A stretch of DNA of 32,192 bases from Natronomonas aquatica (GCF_024449025.1 NZ_JAHLKM010000029.1:1-32192), one strand, 5' to 3'; shown: positions 1 to 8,261, numbered from the stretch's first letter. Numbers and translations are program-made. The notes: generated by a model from the letters alone, not told the origin.

Positions 1-263
1 AGTGTTGTTTGCCCTTCGGAGCTTACGCGATTCCCGCCCGCCGTGAACGGCGGGACTCCCTCGCTGATTTAGGTGGTTCTGGCGATCATCACGTTCGTCC
101 TCTGGTCAACTTGCATTAGCTGAATCGAATCCTGCCGACTCCGATCCCCGGAAGAACTCCGAAGACGCCTCCTGTTCGATGCACGCCCAGCCGAAAGTCG
201 AGACGGTCCGCGAGAAGTTCGAGCGGAAGACGGCCTGATCGGATCCCCGGGCGGTTTCTGTCG
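1..263. other. Left-edge stretch without a complete gene
   Basis: No full-length gene is supported here. One frame is open from the window edge to a TAG at 70-72. A second frame is open from 68 to a TGA at 236-238 and ends in a hydrophilic, protein-like tail (residues EKFERKTA). A short hydrophobic run (VVLAIITFVLW) is encoded at 73-105. These could be remnants of genes broken by an insertion upstream of the window, or chance. The minus-strand permease that stops at 264 runs into this region, so its 3' untranslated region also lies here. Confidence 0.3.
37..54. repeat. Perfect 8-bp inverted repeat (hairpin)
   Basis: CCCGCCGT (37-44) and ACGGCGGG (47-54) are exact reverse complements separated by only GA. 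Strong hairpins of this kind occur at the ends of haloarchaeal IS200/IS605 (TnpB) elements and overlap their 3' RNAs. No tnpB coding sequence is visible in the window, so that identity is only a suggestion. A transcription or processing signal is the alternative. Confidence 0.5.
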
Positions 264-2534
264 CTATCGACGACCGAACAGCCGCTCCCGAAGCGACCGC
301 GGGGTTGGCCGTTCGGCCAAAAGCACCGGCGTTTCGAGTCGCTCGATCGCCTCGAATGCGAGCGACCCGCGGACGATACGCGAGAGCAGCCCCCGCTCGG
401 TCGCCCCGATGACCACCAGGCTGTACTCGGCGCCGATCTCCCCGATCCGTTCCTCGACGTCGCCCGTTTCGATCCGGAGCTCCGCGTCCGCCAGTTCGTG
501 ACTCCCGGCCCACTCCTCGAGGAACTCGCGTCCGGCGGCCTCGTTCGATTCGCCCGGATCGACGATGTGCAACAGTGAGACGTCCACGCCGACAGCGTCC
601 CGGAGCGCCCGGGCGACCTCCGCGGAGAGATCCGAGGAGGGGCCGCCGGCCGTGGGGACGAGCACGTCCGTGAGATCGAGTTCTTCCCCGTCCAGCACGA
701 GGAAATCACACGGGAGGTCGTGGGTGAGCTCTTCGAGTTTGCCTTCCGCGCGTCCACCGGCGAACTGCGCGCCGCCATAGCCCATCACGACGGTGTCGGC
801 GCCGTTCGTCCGGGCGGCGTCGAAGACCTCCTCGATCCCGCGGTGTGAGAGGATCGTCTTCGTCTCGATCGGCGCGTCGAACGCCCCGGCGTCGATCTTC
901 GCGGCCTCGAGTAACTCCTCCGACGAGGCGTCGATCGCCGATCGGTTCTCGGCGGCGGCGGCGAGCGACGTCTGGTCCGGAACGGTGACGATATGCGTCG
1001 CGAGCACGCGACCGCCTTCGTGTTCGGCGAGCGCGCCGGCCAGCGTGATGAGGTCGCTTTCGGTTCGGGGGTTCGCCACGGCGACCATGATCGTCGGCCC
1101 CTCGTCTCCGGTCGGGGCGACGGCGTCGGCGGCGTCGACGATCTCTTCGGGGAGTTCCTCCTCGCGTCTCCGGATGTAGTCCGAGAGGACACCCTGCTGT
1201 GTCGTTTTATCGCGCGCATACAGGAAGTACCACACCACGGCGGCGACGACGAACCCGCCGGAGAGGGCGATCTCGACCCCGTCCATGAAGGCCACGAGCC
1301 CGAGCGACAGCAGCGCCCCGAGGATCGGCGTGATCGGGTACAGCGGAACCCTGAAGTCCGGATCGTACTCGGGGACCTCGGCCTCCCGGAAGACGATCAG
1401 CGCTACGTTCATCAGCGCATAGACGATGAGATGGAGGACGCTGGCAGCCTTCGCGAGCACTTCGATGTCCCGCCCCAGAAAAGCGATGAACACGATGATG
1501 AGCCCGCCCGTGACGAGGATGGACCGGTACGGCGTCGCGAAGTTCGGGTGGATCTCGTTGAGCCAGTCGGTGACGATCTTGTCCCGTCCCATCGCGAAGT
1601 TGATCCGCGCCGAGGCGAGGATCGAGGCATTCGCCGACGACGCCGTCGCCAGCAGCGCGCCGATGGTCATCACCGCCGCGGCAGCCGCCGCGATCCCGCC
1701 GATCGGTCCGATCGAGACGGGGAAGGCGACTTCGGCCGCCTGGGCGACGGGCGCGTCCTGGCTGAGTTCGGGCCAGGGGATGACCCCGAGCATCGTCGTC
1801 ACGAGGATCGCGTAGATGACTGTGACGATGGCGACGCTTCCGATGATCGCGATCGGGAGGTTCCGCCCGGGGTTTTTCAGCTCTTCGCCGACGGTGGCGA
1901 TCTTCGCGTACCCGAGAAAGGAGACGAACACAAGCGCCGTCGCCGGCAGGATCGCTCCGGTGCCGAAGGGTGTGAGTCCGTCTTCACCGGCGAGCGTCGC
2001 GTAATCGAACGAGAAAAAGCCCGCGACGGCGAAGACGGTGAGTATCGAAAGCAGGGTGAAAACGATGACCGTCTGGAGGCCGCCGGTCTCCTTGGCGCCG
2101 ATGTAGTTGACGGCGACGAAGACGGCCCCCGCCAGCAGCGCCCCGAGTTGGATCGGATTGAGAAACGCGATCGTCGGCAGGCCGACGAAGACGGCGAGAT
2201 ACTGTCCGAAGCCGATACAGTAGAACGCGGAGGCGAAGGCCAGACCCATCCAGTCGCCCATCCCGGCGATCGAGCCGAACATCGGCCCGAGCGACCTGTT
2301 GATGTAATAGTAGCCGCCGCCGGCCTTCGGCATCGCGGTGCCGAGTTCCGAGATCGACAGCGCGTTGACCATCGCGATCACGCCGACGACGACGAAGGAG
2401 ACGACGACGATCGGCCCGGCCGCGTTCGCGGCGACGCCGGGCAACACGAAGATCCCGGCGCCGATCATCGTCCCGATACCGATCGTCATCGCCGAGATCA
2501 ACCCGAGGTCCTTGGCGAGTTCCTCATCGCTCAT
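264..2534 (-). CDS. APC-family amino acid permease fused to two UspA domains
   Basis: 756 residues. Residues 1 to about 440 form an amino acid/polyamine/organocation (APC) transporter core with about 12 hydrophobic segments. The first segment carries a Gly-rich motif ([13 protein letters not shown], 21-33) typical of substrate-binding helix 1. Two universal stress protein domains follow at about 480-616 and 621-741. The second keeps a near-canonical nucleotide loop (GATE...GS, 710-724). The likely role is uptake of amino acids or related amines, with the cytoplasmic UspA pair as a nucleotide-sensing module; the substrate cannot be told. The ATG overlaps the stop of the upstream uspA gene (ATGA), so both are probably co-transcribed. 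It resembles the permease at 3349-5646 along its whole length, including the start (EELAKDLG) and the end (RERLFG). Confidence 0.9.
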   Translation of the reverse strand: MSDEELAKDLGLISAMTIGIGTMIGAGIFVLPGVAANAAGPIVVVSFVVVGVIAMVNALSISELGTAMPKAGGGYYYINRSLGPMFGSIAGMGDWMGLAFASAFYCIGFGQYLAVFVGLPTIAFLNPIQLGALLAGAVFVAVNYIGAKETGGLQTVIVFTLLSILTVFAVAGFFSFDYATLAGEDGLTPFGTGAILPATALVFVSFLGYAKIATVGEELKNPGRNLPIAIIGSVAIVTVIYAILVTTMLGVIPWPELSQDAPVAQAAEVAFPVSIGPIGGIAAAAAAVMTIGALLATASSANASILASARINFAMGRDKIVTDWLNEIHPNFATPYRSILVTGGLIIVFIAFLGRDIEVLAKAASVLHLIVYALMNVALIVFREAEVPEYDPDFRVPLYPITPILGALLSLGLVAFMDGVEIALSGGFVVAAVVWYFLYARDKTTQQGVLSDYIRRREEELPEEIVDAADAVAPTGDEGPTIMVAVANPRTESDLITLAGALAEHEGGRVLATHIVTVPDQTSLAAAAENRSAIDASSEELLEAAKIDAGAFDAPIETKTILSHRGIEEVFDAARTNGADTVVMGYGGAQFAGGRAEGKLEELTHDLPCDFLVLDGEELDLTDVLVPTAGGPSSDLSAEVARALRDAVGVDVSLLHIVDPGESNEAAGREFLEEWAGSHELADAELRIETGDVEERIGEIGAEYSLVVIGATERGLLSRIVRGSLAFEAIERLETPVLLAERPTPRSLRERLFGRR

Positions 2535-2971
2535 TCGTTCGAGTCGTCACGCGGGAGTGCGATTACCGGCCGATCCGCGTTCGTGACGAGTTTTATGGAG
2601 AGATCGCCGGAGAGAAACTGCATGAGGCGGTTGCCACCGCGAGCGCGGTACGCGATAGCGCTCGCATCGACAGTTTCGGCGGCTTCGAAGATCGCCCCGG
2701 CGACGTCCCGGGCGTAGGCGGTATGTTCGTCGGCGTCGGGGAAGACCCTGCGGACGGCGGCGTAGGACTCTTCGGCGAGTTCCTCGGATTGTTCGACGGG
2801 TGTTTTGTCGGGGACTCCCTCACCTTTCTCGACGACGTGGAGCGCAGTTACCTTTTCAGGCCCGTACGGTTCCAGGGCCATCGCCGTCTTCAGGGCGTCG
2901 TCCTCGTGGGCCACCGGCAGAAGGACGTGGCCGAGTAACTCCCGAGATCCGCTGCCCTGATTGTTTTCCAT
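2531..2971 (-). CDS. Universal stress protein (UspA) family
   Basis: 146 residues, the normal length of a single UspA domain, with a beta-strand start (HVLLPVAHEDDA) and an end (RPVIALPRDD) typical of the family. The nucleotide-binding loop is degenerate: the segment around GGNRLMQFLSGD lacks the usual G-x2-G-x9-G(S/T) spacing. It may therefore be a non-ATP-binding Usp acting through dimerisation with the UspA domains of the permease encoded downstream. The gene overlaps the permease start by four bases. Unusually for haloarchaea it has a good Shine-Dalgarno sequence (AAGGAG, complement of 2987-2992) before the ATG. A TATA box lies at 3020-3030. Confidence 0.85.
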   Translation of the reverse strand: MENNQGSGSRELLGHVLLPVAHEDDALKTAMALEPYGPEKVTALHVVEKGEGVPDKTPVEQSEELAEESYAAVRRVFPDADEHTAYARDVAGAIFEAAETVDASAIAYRARGGNRLMQFLSGDLSIKLVTNADRPVIALPRDDSNE

Positions 2972-3019
2972 ATTTGTCGATAACTACTCCTTGTTTTAAA
3001 AACATGTGGTGTTCCACGC

Positions 3020-3030
3020 TTTATATATAG
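3020..3030 (-). promoter_or_regulatory. TATA box for the uspA-permease operon
   Basis: TTTATATATAG on the plus strand reads CTATATATAAA on the minus strand. It lies about 50-60 bases before the uspA ATG at 2971. Initiation 25-27 bases downstream would leave a short leader containing the AAGGAG ribosome-binding site. Confidence 0.6.
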
Positions 3031-3161
3031 ATACTATTAATGCGAGCGTTGGAATCCAGTTTGTTTGTGACATTTACTGTTGTATCGGATCCTACGGGTT
3101 AACAAGTGCCGGTAGCGTCACCCAAAACTGTACGATCACCCGATAGTTCGGGCTTCCGGCG

Positions 3162-3172
3162 TTTATAATATA
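3162..3172 (+). promoter_or_regulatory. Probable TATA box for the second permease
   Basis: TTTATAATATA is the best TATA-like element upstream of the GTG at 3349. Initiation about 25 bases downstream would give a leader of roughly 150 bases, long for a haloarchaeal mRNA, ending in a GGAGG ribosome-binding site at 3336-3340. Confidence 0.5.
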
Positions 3173-3197
3173 GTACTCACCGCAGGTACGTACACAT

Positions 3198-3222
3198 CGA
3201 TCGCACTACGAGTGTGCGATCG
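3198..3222. repeat. 9-bp inverted repeat, possible operator or leader hairpin
   Basis: CGATCGCAC (3198-3206) and GTGCGATCG (3214-3222) are exact reverse complements around a 7-base spacer. The core GTGCGATC recurs at 3303-3310, 38 bases before the permease start. The repeat lies just after the predicted transcription start, so it could bind a repressor or fold in the mRNA. Confidence 0.5.
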
Positions 3223-3348
3223 CGTTGTATCGTCCGCCATCGCTACTATGGGAACTCATAAACCCGATGCCGCAAAACAGGAGACTATGATTCTTCGCTG
3301 TCGTGCGATCACCTGCTGGATATCCCACCAGGGACGGAGGGACGAACC

Positions 3349-5646
3349 GTGAGCGAGGAGGAACTCGCCAAGGACCTGGGGCCGCTTGCGGCCCTCACGA
3401 TCGGCGTCGGGACGATGATCGGGGCCGGAATCTTCGTGCTACCGGGGACGGCGGTGCTCCGGGCGGGCCCGCTTGCCGCGGTCACGTTCGTCCTCGGCGG
3501 CGTGATCGCGCTGTTTACCGCCCTTTCGGCGTCGGAACTCGGTACCGCGATGCCGAAATCCGGCGGCGCGTACTTCTACATCAACAAAGCGCTCGGACCG
3601 CTTTTCGGCTCCATCAGCGGGTGGGCCAACTGGCTCGGACTGGCCTTCGCCTCGGCATTTTATATGTACGGGCTCGGCGAGTACGTCAACACGCTCGTCG
3701 GCGCGCCCGCGCTCTCGGTCGGGCCGCTTTTTCTCGAAGCGGCGCAAGTCATCGGCTTCGTCGGCGCGCTGTTTTTCATCGCCGTCAACTACTTCGGCGC
3801 CAAGGAGACCGGCGGCCTCCAGATCATCATCGTGCTTTTGCTTTTGTGTATCCTCGGCCTTTTCACCGTCGTCGGGCTGTTGAACGCCGATCTCGAGTCG
3901 TTGCGACCGCTCGCACCGCCCGGCGCGGCGGCCGAGGTGTTGCCCGTCACCGCGATCGTCTTCGTCTCCTATCTCGGCTTCGTCCAGATCACCTCCGTCG
4001 CCGAGGAGATCAAAGACCCCGGCCGGAACCTACCGCGGGCCGTCATCGGTTCGGTCGTCCTCGTGACGGTCGTCTACGGGCTCTTCCTTCTGGTGCTTCT
4101 GGCGGCGGTGCCGAACGACCTCGTCGCCGGCAACGACACGGCCGTCGTCGACGCCGCCCAACTGCTCTTCGGCCAGTATAGCCTCTTCGGCTTCGAAATG
4201 GGCGTCTTCGGGTGGGCGCTTTTGCTCTTCGGCGGGCTGTTGGCGACGGCGTCGTCGGCGAACGCCTCGATCCTCTCGTCGTCGCGGATCAACTTCGCGA
4301 TGGGACGAGAAAAGATCGTCACGCCGAGCCTCAACGATATTCACACCCGGTTCGGCACGCCGTACAAGTCGATCGCGCTCACCGGCGCGTTGATCATCGT
4401 CTTCCTGCTCGGCGGCAACCTCGAGTTGCTTGCGACCGCCGGCTCGGTTTTACATCTGATCGTCTACGGGCTGTTGAACCTCGCGTTGATCGTGATGCGG
4501 GAGGCCGAACCGCCCGGATACGACCCCGATTTCGAGGTGCCGCTGTATCCCATCGTTCCGATCGTCGGCGCGATCACGTCTTTCGCCCTGATCGCGTACA
4601 TCGAACCGTTCGTGATCGTGCTCTCGGCCGGGCTTGTCGTCTTTGCGGCGCTCTGGTATTTCTTCTACGCGCGAAGCCGGGTCGAGGCCCGCGGCGTCCT
4701 CGCCGGCTGGATCCTCGATCGCTCCGAGGAACTCCCCGATGCGGCCGTCTCCGCGGCGACCTCCGTCCAGCCGGAAGGAGACGACTATCGGGTGCTGGTA
4801 CCGCTTTCGAACCCCGCGACAGAACAGCATCTCATCACGCTCGCTTCGGCGATCGCAAAACAGAACGACGGTACGGTCGTGGCCGTCAACATCGCGAACG
4901 TCCCAGACCAGACGTCGCTCGCGGCCGCCCGCGACCGCGGCGCCCACGACGCCGCGCGGGATCTGCTCGAACGCGCCCAGGCCGACGCCGAGACCTTCGG
5001 CGCCGAGATCGAGACCCACGTCGTCCTCTCACACCGGACCTTCGAAGAGATCTTCGACGCCGCCCGGACCTTCGGGGCCGACATCACGGTGATGGGATGG
5101 GGCGAGGACGCCCACGGTTCGCCCGGACGGGCCGAATCAGCCGTCGACGAACTGGCCTACTCGTTGCCCTGTGATTTCCTCGTCTTCCGGGATCGTGGCT
5201 TCGATGCTGCCCGAATCCTCGTGCCGACTGCAGGGGGGCCCGATTCGGACCTCTCGGCCGCCGTCGCCCGGATGTTGCGGGCGGAGTTCGACTCCGAGGT
5301 GACGCTTCTGCACGTCGCCGACGACGAATCCGAGGGCCGAGCCCTCCTCGAGCCGTGGGCCGACGAACACGGTCTCGCCGACGCCGAGTTGCGGATCGAG
5401 ACCGGTGACATCGGGGAAAGCATCGCCCGCGCTGCCGAGGAGGCGACGCTGCTCGTCATCGGAGCGACCGAACGGGGACTGATCTCGCGGCTCGTCCGTG
5501 GCTCGCTCGTGTTGGATGTTCTCTATGATGTCGATTGTTCGGTGCTTCTGGCCGAAAAGAAACACGGGCGGGGAGTCCGCGAACGTCTCTTCGGCGCCGG
5601 CGCGCGGGCCGACGACACCCGAAGCGACGTCGGAGACGACGACTGA
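3349..5646 (+). CDS. APC-family amino acid permease fused to two UspA domains (second copy)
   Basis: 765 residues. The APC transporter core covers about 1-440, with the same helix-1 signature ([13 protein letters not shown]) as the divergent paralogue. Two UspA domains follow at about 479-612 and 621-740. The second has a nucleotide loop of the form G-x2-E-x9-GS (GATE...RGS); the first lacks a clear loop. The GTG start is preferred because GGAGG precedes it at a suitable distance and the encoded N-terminus aligns with the paralogue's. The gene seems monocistronic with a long leader containing repeated octamers. It probably imports amino acids or amines under Usp-mediated control; the substrate is unknown. 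The two fusions look like an old duplication, with conserved segments throughout but clear divergence. Confidence 0.9.
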   Translation: MSEEELAKDLGPLAALTIGVGTMIGAGIFVLPGTAVLRAGPLAAVTFVLGGVIALFTALSASELGTAMPKSGGAYFYINKALGPLFGSISGWANWLGLAFASAFYMYGLGEYVNTLVGAPALSVGPLFLEAAQVIGFVGALFFIAVNYFGAKETGGLQIIIVLLLLCILGLFTVVGLLNADLESLRPLAPPGAAAEVLPVTAIVFVSYLGFVQITSVAEEIKDPGRNLPRAVIGSVVLVTVVYGLFLLVLLAAVPNDLVAGNDTAVVDAAQLLFGQYSLFGFEMGVFGWALLLFGGLLATASSANASILSSSRINFAMGREKIVTPSLNDIHTRFGTPYKSIALTGALIIVFLLGGNLELLATAGSVLHLIVYGLLNLALIVMREAEPPGYDPDFEVPLYPIVPIVGAITSFALIAYIEPFVIVLSAGLVVFAALWYFFYARSRVEARGVLAGWILDRSEELPDAAVSAATSVQPEGDDYRVLVPLSNPATEQHLITLASAIAKQNDGTVVAVNIANVPDQTSLAAARDRGAHDAARDLLERAQADAETFGAEIETHVVLSHRTFEEIFDAARTFGADITVMGWGEDAHGSPGRAESAVDELAYSLPCDFLVFRDRGFDAARILVPTAGGPDSDLSAAVARMLRAEFDSEVTLLHVADDESEGRALLEPWADEHGLADAELRIETGDIGESIARAAEEATLLVIGATERGLISRLVRGSLVLDVLYDVDCSVLLAEKKHGRGVRERLFGAGARADDTRSDVGDDD

Positions 5647-5747
5647 TACTGTCGGCTATCGCCATATCGAGATATTCGTATTCCCGGCGATCGCTTCACG
5701 AAACTGTCGCCGAGAGTACGAACAGACACACGGGGGATCCGGGCCGC

Positions 5748-5927
5748 TCAGGACGTCGTAAACCCGGCCGCCCCGTCGTACTCTTCGAGGACCCACTCCA
5801 GTTCCTCGATCGCCCGGAGGACGGCGACCTCCGCGGTGTCCTCGAACTCCGAGGAGGGCGGGTCGTAGTCGTCGTACTGGGATTCGAGTTCGGCGATCCG
5901 CTCTCTGATCTCGTCTTCGGTACGCAT
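5748..5927 (-). CDS. Small acidic, helical protein of unknown function
   Basis: 59 residues from the ATG at 5927. The reading frame continues upstream, but the extension is Arg/Pro-rich and unlike the acidic remainder, so the short form is chosen. The sequence is strongly acidic and predicted helical (EDEIRERIAELE, then AVLRAIEELEWVLEEY), consistent with a short coiled coil or helical hairpin. There are no cysteines, membrane segment or signal peptide. It converges with the permease ending at 5646 and is divergent from msrB. I do not recognise a named family. Its composition is typical of haloarchaeal proteins, which supports a real gene. Confidence 0.6.
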   Translation of the reverse strand: MRTEDEIRERIAELESQYDDYDPPSSEFEDTAEVAVLRAIEELEWVLEEYDGAAGFTTS

Positions 5928-6034
5928 ACCCGGAGGAACCACGGGAACGCTCTTTGGCCTTGTGGGTCCCCTTCGCCGACGTTCCCGACTGCCCCTGTCG
6001 TAACGACAAAGCCATTCGAGCCCCAACAGCGTGT

Positions 6035-6433
6035 ATGGCCGAAACACACGATCTCCCCGAGACCGACGAGGAGTGGCGGGAACTACTCACCGACGAGGAG
6101 TACCGGATCCTCCGCGAGCAGGGCACCGAACCGAAGTTCTCCGGGGAGTACCTCGGGAAGGACGACGACGGGCGCTACCGGTGTGCCGGCTGTGGGGCCG
6201 AACTGTTCGATTCCGAGACGAAGTTCGACTCGAACTCGGGGTGGCCCTCCTTTTACGACGCAAAGGAGGGGGCCGTCGAGTTCCGCGAGGACAGAAGCCA
6301 CGGGATGGTCCGGACAGAAGTCGTCTGTGCGCGGTGTGAGGGCCATCTCGGCCACGTCTTCGAGGACGGCCCCGAGCCGACCGGCAAGCGGTTCTGCATG
6401 AACTCCGCTGCGCTGGAGTTCGACGAGTCCTGA
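6035..6433 (+). CDS. msrB: Peptide-methionine (R)-S-oxide reductase MsrB
   Basis: 132 residues. MsrB reduces the R epimer of methionine sulfoxide in oxidised proteins in the cytoplasm. The catalytic cysteine is Cys121 in RFCMNSAALEF. The structural zinc site is formed by two CxxC pairs (Cys50/53 and Cys98/101). The conserved SGWPSF and GHLGHVF segments are present. The start is set at the ATG at 6035 because the upstream frame is not MsrB-like and the family's N-terminal region begins here. It lies 196 bases upstream of ubaA on the same strand. In Haloferax a methionine sulfoxide reductase (MsrA) has been linked to sampylation, so the proximity may be meaningful. Confidence 0.95.
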   Translation: MAETHDLPETDEEWRELLTDEEYRILREQGTEPKFSGEYLGKDDDGRYRCAGCGAELFDSETKFDSNSGWPSFYDAKEGAVEFREDRSHGMVRTEVVCARCEGHLGHVFEDGPEPTGKRFCMNSAALEFDES

Positions 6434-6457
6434 GCGTCGACTTCGGCCGTCCGGCGA

Positions 6458-6468
6458 TTTATATACTA
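6458..6468 (+). promoter_or_regulatory. Strong TATA-like box without an adjacent gene
   Basis: TTTATATACTA lies 25 bases after the msrB stop and about 160 bases before ubaA, which has its own TATA box next to its start. It could drive a small RNA covering about 6490-6600 or an alternative long ubaA transcript. Confidence 0.45.
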
Positions 6469-6601
6469 TCGGGGGGCCAGACCGCCCGTGACCTGACCGA
6501 TCGACGGCGGTCCGCCGAAGCGAAAGCGCGGTGGACGGATCGCCGGACGGACCCACCGCCTGCACGCCAGACCCTCATCCGGCCGTCGGGACCCCCGGCA
6601 A

Positions 6602-6607
6602 TTTATA
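6602..6607 (+). promoter_or_regulatory. ubaA TATA box (leaderless promoter)
   Basis: TTTATA is centred about 25 bases before the ATG at 6630, the spacing expected when transcription starts at or next to the start codon. No Shine-Dalgarno sequence is present, consistent with a leaderless mRNA. Confidence 0.6.
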
Positions 6608-6629
6608 CGTGGGTATCCAACACCCGACC

Positions 6630-7442
6630 ATGTCCGATCTCTCGCTCGACGCCGAGCAACTCGATCGCTACTCCAGACACATCATCATGGACGGCATCGG
6701 CCCCGAGGGACAAAAACGGCTGCTCGGTTCGAACGTCCTCTGTATCGGGGCCGGCGGGCTCGGGTCGCCGATCCTGCAGTATCTGGCGGCCGCCGGCGTC
6801 GGGACGATCGGGATCGCCGACGACGACGTCGTCGAGCGGTCGAACCTCCAGCGGCAGGTCGTCCACGCCGACGCCGACGTGGGCCGCCCGAAGGTCGACT
6901 CCGCCCGGGAATTCATCGAACGCCAGAACCCCGACGTCGACGTCCGGACCCACGAGACGCGGGTGACCGCCGACAACGTCGAGTCGCTCATAGCTGACTA
7001 CGACGTCGTCGTCGACGGCTCCGACAACTTCGCGACCCGCTATCTCGTCAACGATGCCTGTACGCTCGCGGGCGTTCCCTTCGCCCACGGGGCGATCCTC
7101 CGGTTCGAGGGGCAGATGACCACCTTCGAGGCGAACGAGGGCGGACCCTGTTACCGGTGTCTCTTTCCCGAGGCGCCCGAACCCGGCACTGTCCCCGACT
7201 GTGCGACCGCCGGCGTGCTCGGGGTGTTGCCCGGAACCGTCGGCTGCATTCAGGCGACCGAGGCGATCAAACTCTGTCTGGAGCACGGCGAGACGCTCGA
7301 CGGGCGGATGATCTTCTACGACGCCGCGGACATGACGTTCCAGGAGGTCTCGATCGACCCTCGGCCGGACTGTCCGATCTGTGGCGAGGGCGGAATCGAG
7401 TCGATCCACGAGGTCACCTACGAGTCGACCTGCGCGATCTAG
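6630..7442 (+). CDS. ubaA: E1-like SAMP-activating/sulfur-carrier adenylyltransferase UbaA (ThiF/MoeB family)
   Basis: 270 residues. This family adenylates the C-terminal glycine of ubiquitin-like SAMP proteins. In haloarchaea a single enzyme serves protein sampylation, molybdopterin synthesis and tRNA thiolation. Visible features are the ATP-binding loop GAGGLG (40-45), the ERSNLQRQ helix (69-76), DGSDNFATR (129-137), the probable catalytic Cys191 in DCATAGVLG, and zinc ligands Cys174/177 and Cys248/251. There is no rhodanese domain, as in archaeal UbaA. The ATG at 6630 is chosen because a TATA box sits at leaderless spacing and the protein then begins at the family's usual N-terminus. A JAMM protease gene at 28243 could encode the opposing desampylase. 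Confidence 0.9.
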   Translation: MSDLSLDAEQLDRYSRHIIMDGIGPEGQKRLLGSNVLCIGAGGLGSPILQYLAAAGVGTIGIADDDVVERSNLQRQVVHADADVGRPKVDSAREFIERQNPDVDVRTHETRVTADNVESLIADYDVVVDGSDNFATRYLVNDACTLAGVPFAHGAILRFEGQMTTFEANEGGPCYRCLFPEAPEPGTVPDCATAGVLGVLPGTVGCIQATEAIKLCLEHGETLDGRMIFYDAADMTFQEVSIDPRPDCPICGEGGIESIHEVTYESTCAI

Positions 7443-7463
7443 CGCCGCGATTCCGGCGCGGAG

Positions 7464-8261
7464 CTACCCTGCCGGGGTCGGCGGGTGACGACGCTTGTGG
7501 GCGGTCATCTCGTGTCGGCGGACGATCCGATCGACCACCCCCGCGTCGACCTCGAGCGTCGCCGCGATCCGCTCGGGGCTCTCGTTTTCTTCGATCAACC
7601 GCCCGAGGACCGCATCGATCACCGACTGGGGGGCCTCGAGGTCGTGGCTGTCCGATCGGCCGGGATAGAAGCCGACGGCGGCGGGCCGTTCGGTGACGAA
7701 CGGGGGGATCTCGAGTTCGTCGGCGAGCCGTTCGACCTCGGTCCGGTAGAGTCCGCCCAGCGGCCGGAGGTCGGCCGCACCGTCGCCGTGTTTCGCGAAC
7801 GAGCCCAACAGGAACTCGCTTTTCGTCGTGGTTCCGGCGACGAGCCGCGCCGTCGCGTTGGCCGACAGATACAGCATCGTCATCCGCAGACGGGCGACGA
7901 GGTTCTCGCGGACGATCGGGTCGCCGTGGAGGTCGGTATGTGGTGCCAGGTTCCCGAACTGGACGAGCAACTGCTGGAGGTGGACCGTCTCGGAGTCGAT
8001 CCCGAGGACATCGCTGACGGCTTCGGCGTCCCGGGCGCTCCGCGAGCCGATCTTGCTGCTCGGGAGCACGAGCCCCGAAACGTCGTCGGTCCCGAGCGCC
8101 TCGACCGCGAGCGTCGCGACGACCGTCGAGCCGAGGCCGCCGTCGAGTCCGACCACGACGCCCTCGGCGTCGGCCGTGCTCACGATCGAACGGATGAACG
8201 CGACACACTCTTCGCACATGGCGGCCGTGTCGTCACGGAACTCTGCCGTCCGATCGGCCAT
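7464..8261 (-). CDS. NAD synthetase (NadE)-like protein with altered ATP-binding loop
   Basis: 265 residues, the normal length of ammonia-dependent NadE, which converts deamido-NAD to NAD with ATP. Much of the family signature is present: ENLVARLRMTMLY (119-131), VAGTTTKSEFLLGSFAKHGD (141-160), ADLRPLGGLYRTEV (163-176) and a C-terminal HKRRHPP. However, the N-type pyrophosphatase loop, normally SGGxDS, reads DGGLGS (40-45), so both the first Ser and the Asp are replaced. The usual PSAGLWxGQTDE segment reads PAAVGFYPGRSDS (193-205). The enzyme may be an unusual active form or a non-synthetic paralogue. The start at 8261 gives the usual N-terminal length. A TATA-like sequence lies about 70-80 bases upstream. 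The gene converges with ubaA, 21 bases apart. Confidence 0.8.
   Translation of the reverse strand: MADRTAEFRDDTAAMCEECVAFIRSIVSTADAEGVVVGLDGGLGSTVVATLAVEALGTDDVSGLVLPSSKIGSRSARDAEAVSDVLGIDSETVHLQQLLVQFGNLAPHTDLHGDPIVRENLVARLRMTMLYLSANATARLVAGTTTKSEFLLGSFAKHGDGAADLRPLGGLYRTEVERLADELEIPPFVTERPAAVGFYPGRSDSHDLEAPQSVIDAVLGRLIEENESPERIAATLEVDAGVVDRIVRRHEMTAHKRRHPPTPAG

Larger units (their letters stand above)
2972..3348. other. Divergent promoter region between uspA and permease
   Basis: This 377-base AT-rich stretch separates two divergent transcription units and has no credible gene. It holds a minus-strand TATA box (3020-3030), a plus-strand TATA box (3162-3172), an inverted repeat CCCGA-N4-TCGGG (3139-3152) just upstream of the latter, and three copies of the octamer GTGCGATC or its complement. 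Confidence 0.7.

Noticed and set aside
993-2717. 574-codon open frame on the plus strand opposite the first permease
   Set aside because: It is rich in Arg, Asp and Gly with no domain pattern, a typical shadow of a GC-rich gene; the permease on the other strand has clear family motifs.
5664-5675. ATATC-GA-GATAT inverted repeat after the second permease
   Set aside because: It is short and AT-rich in a convergent gap; probably chance or part of a 3' end, with nothing further to support a function.
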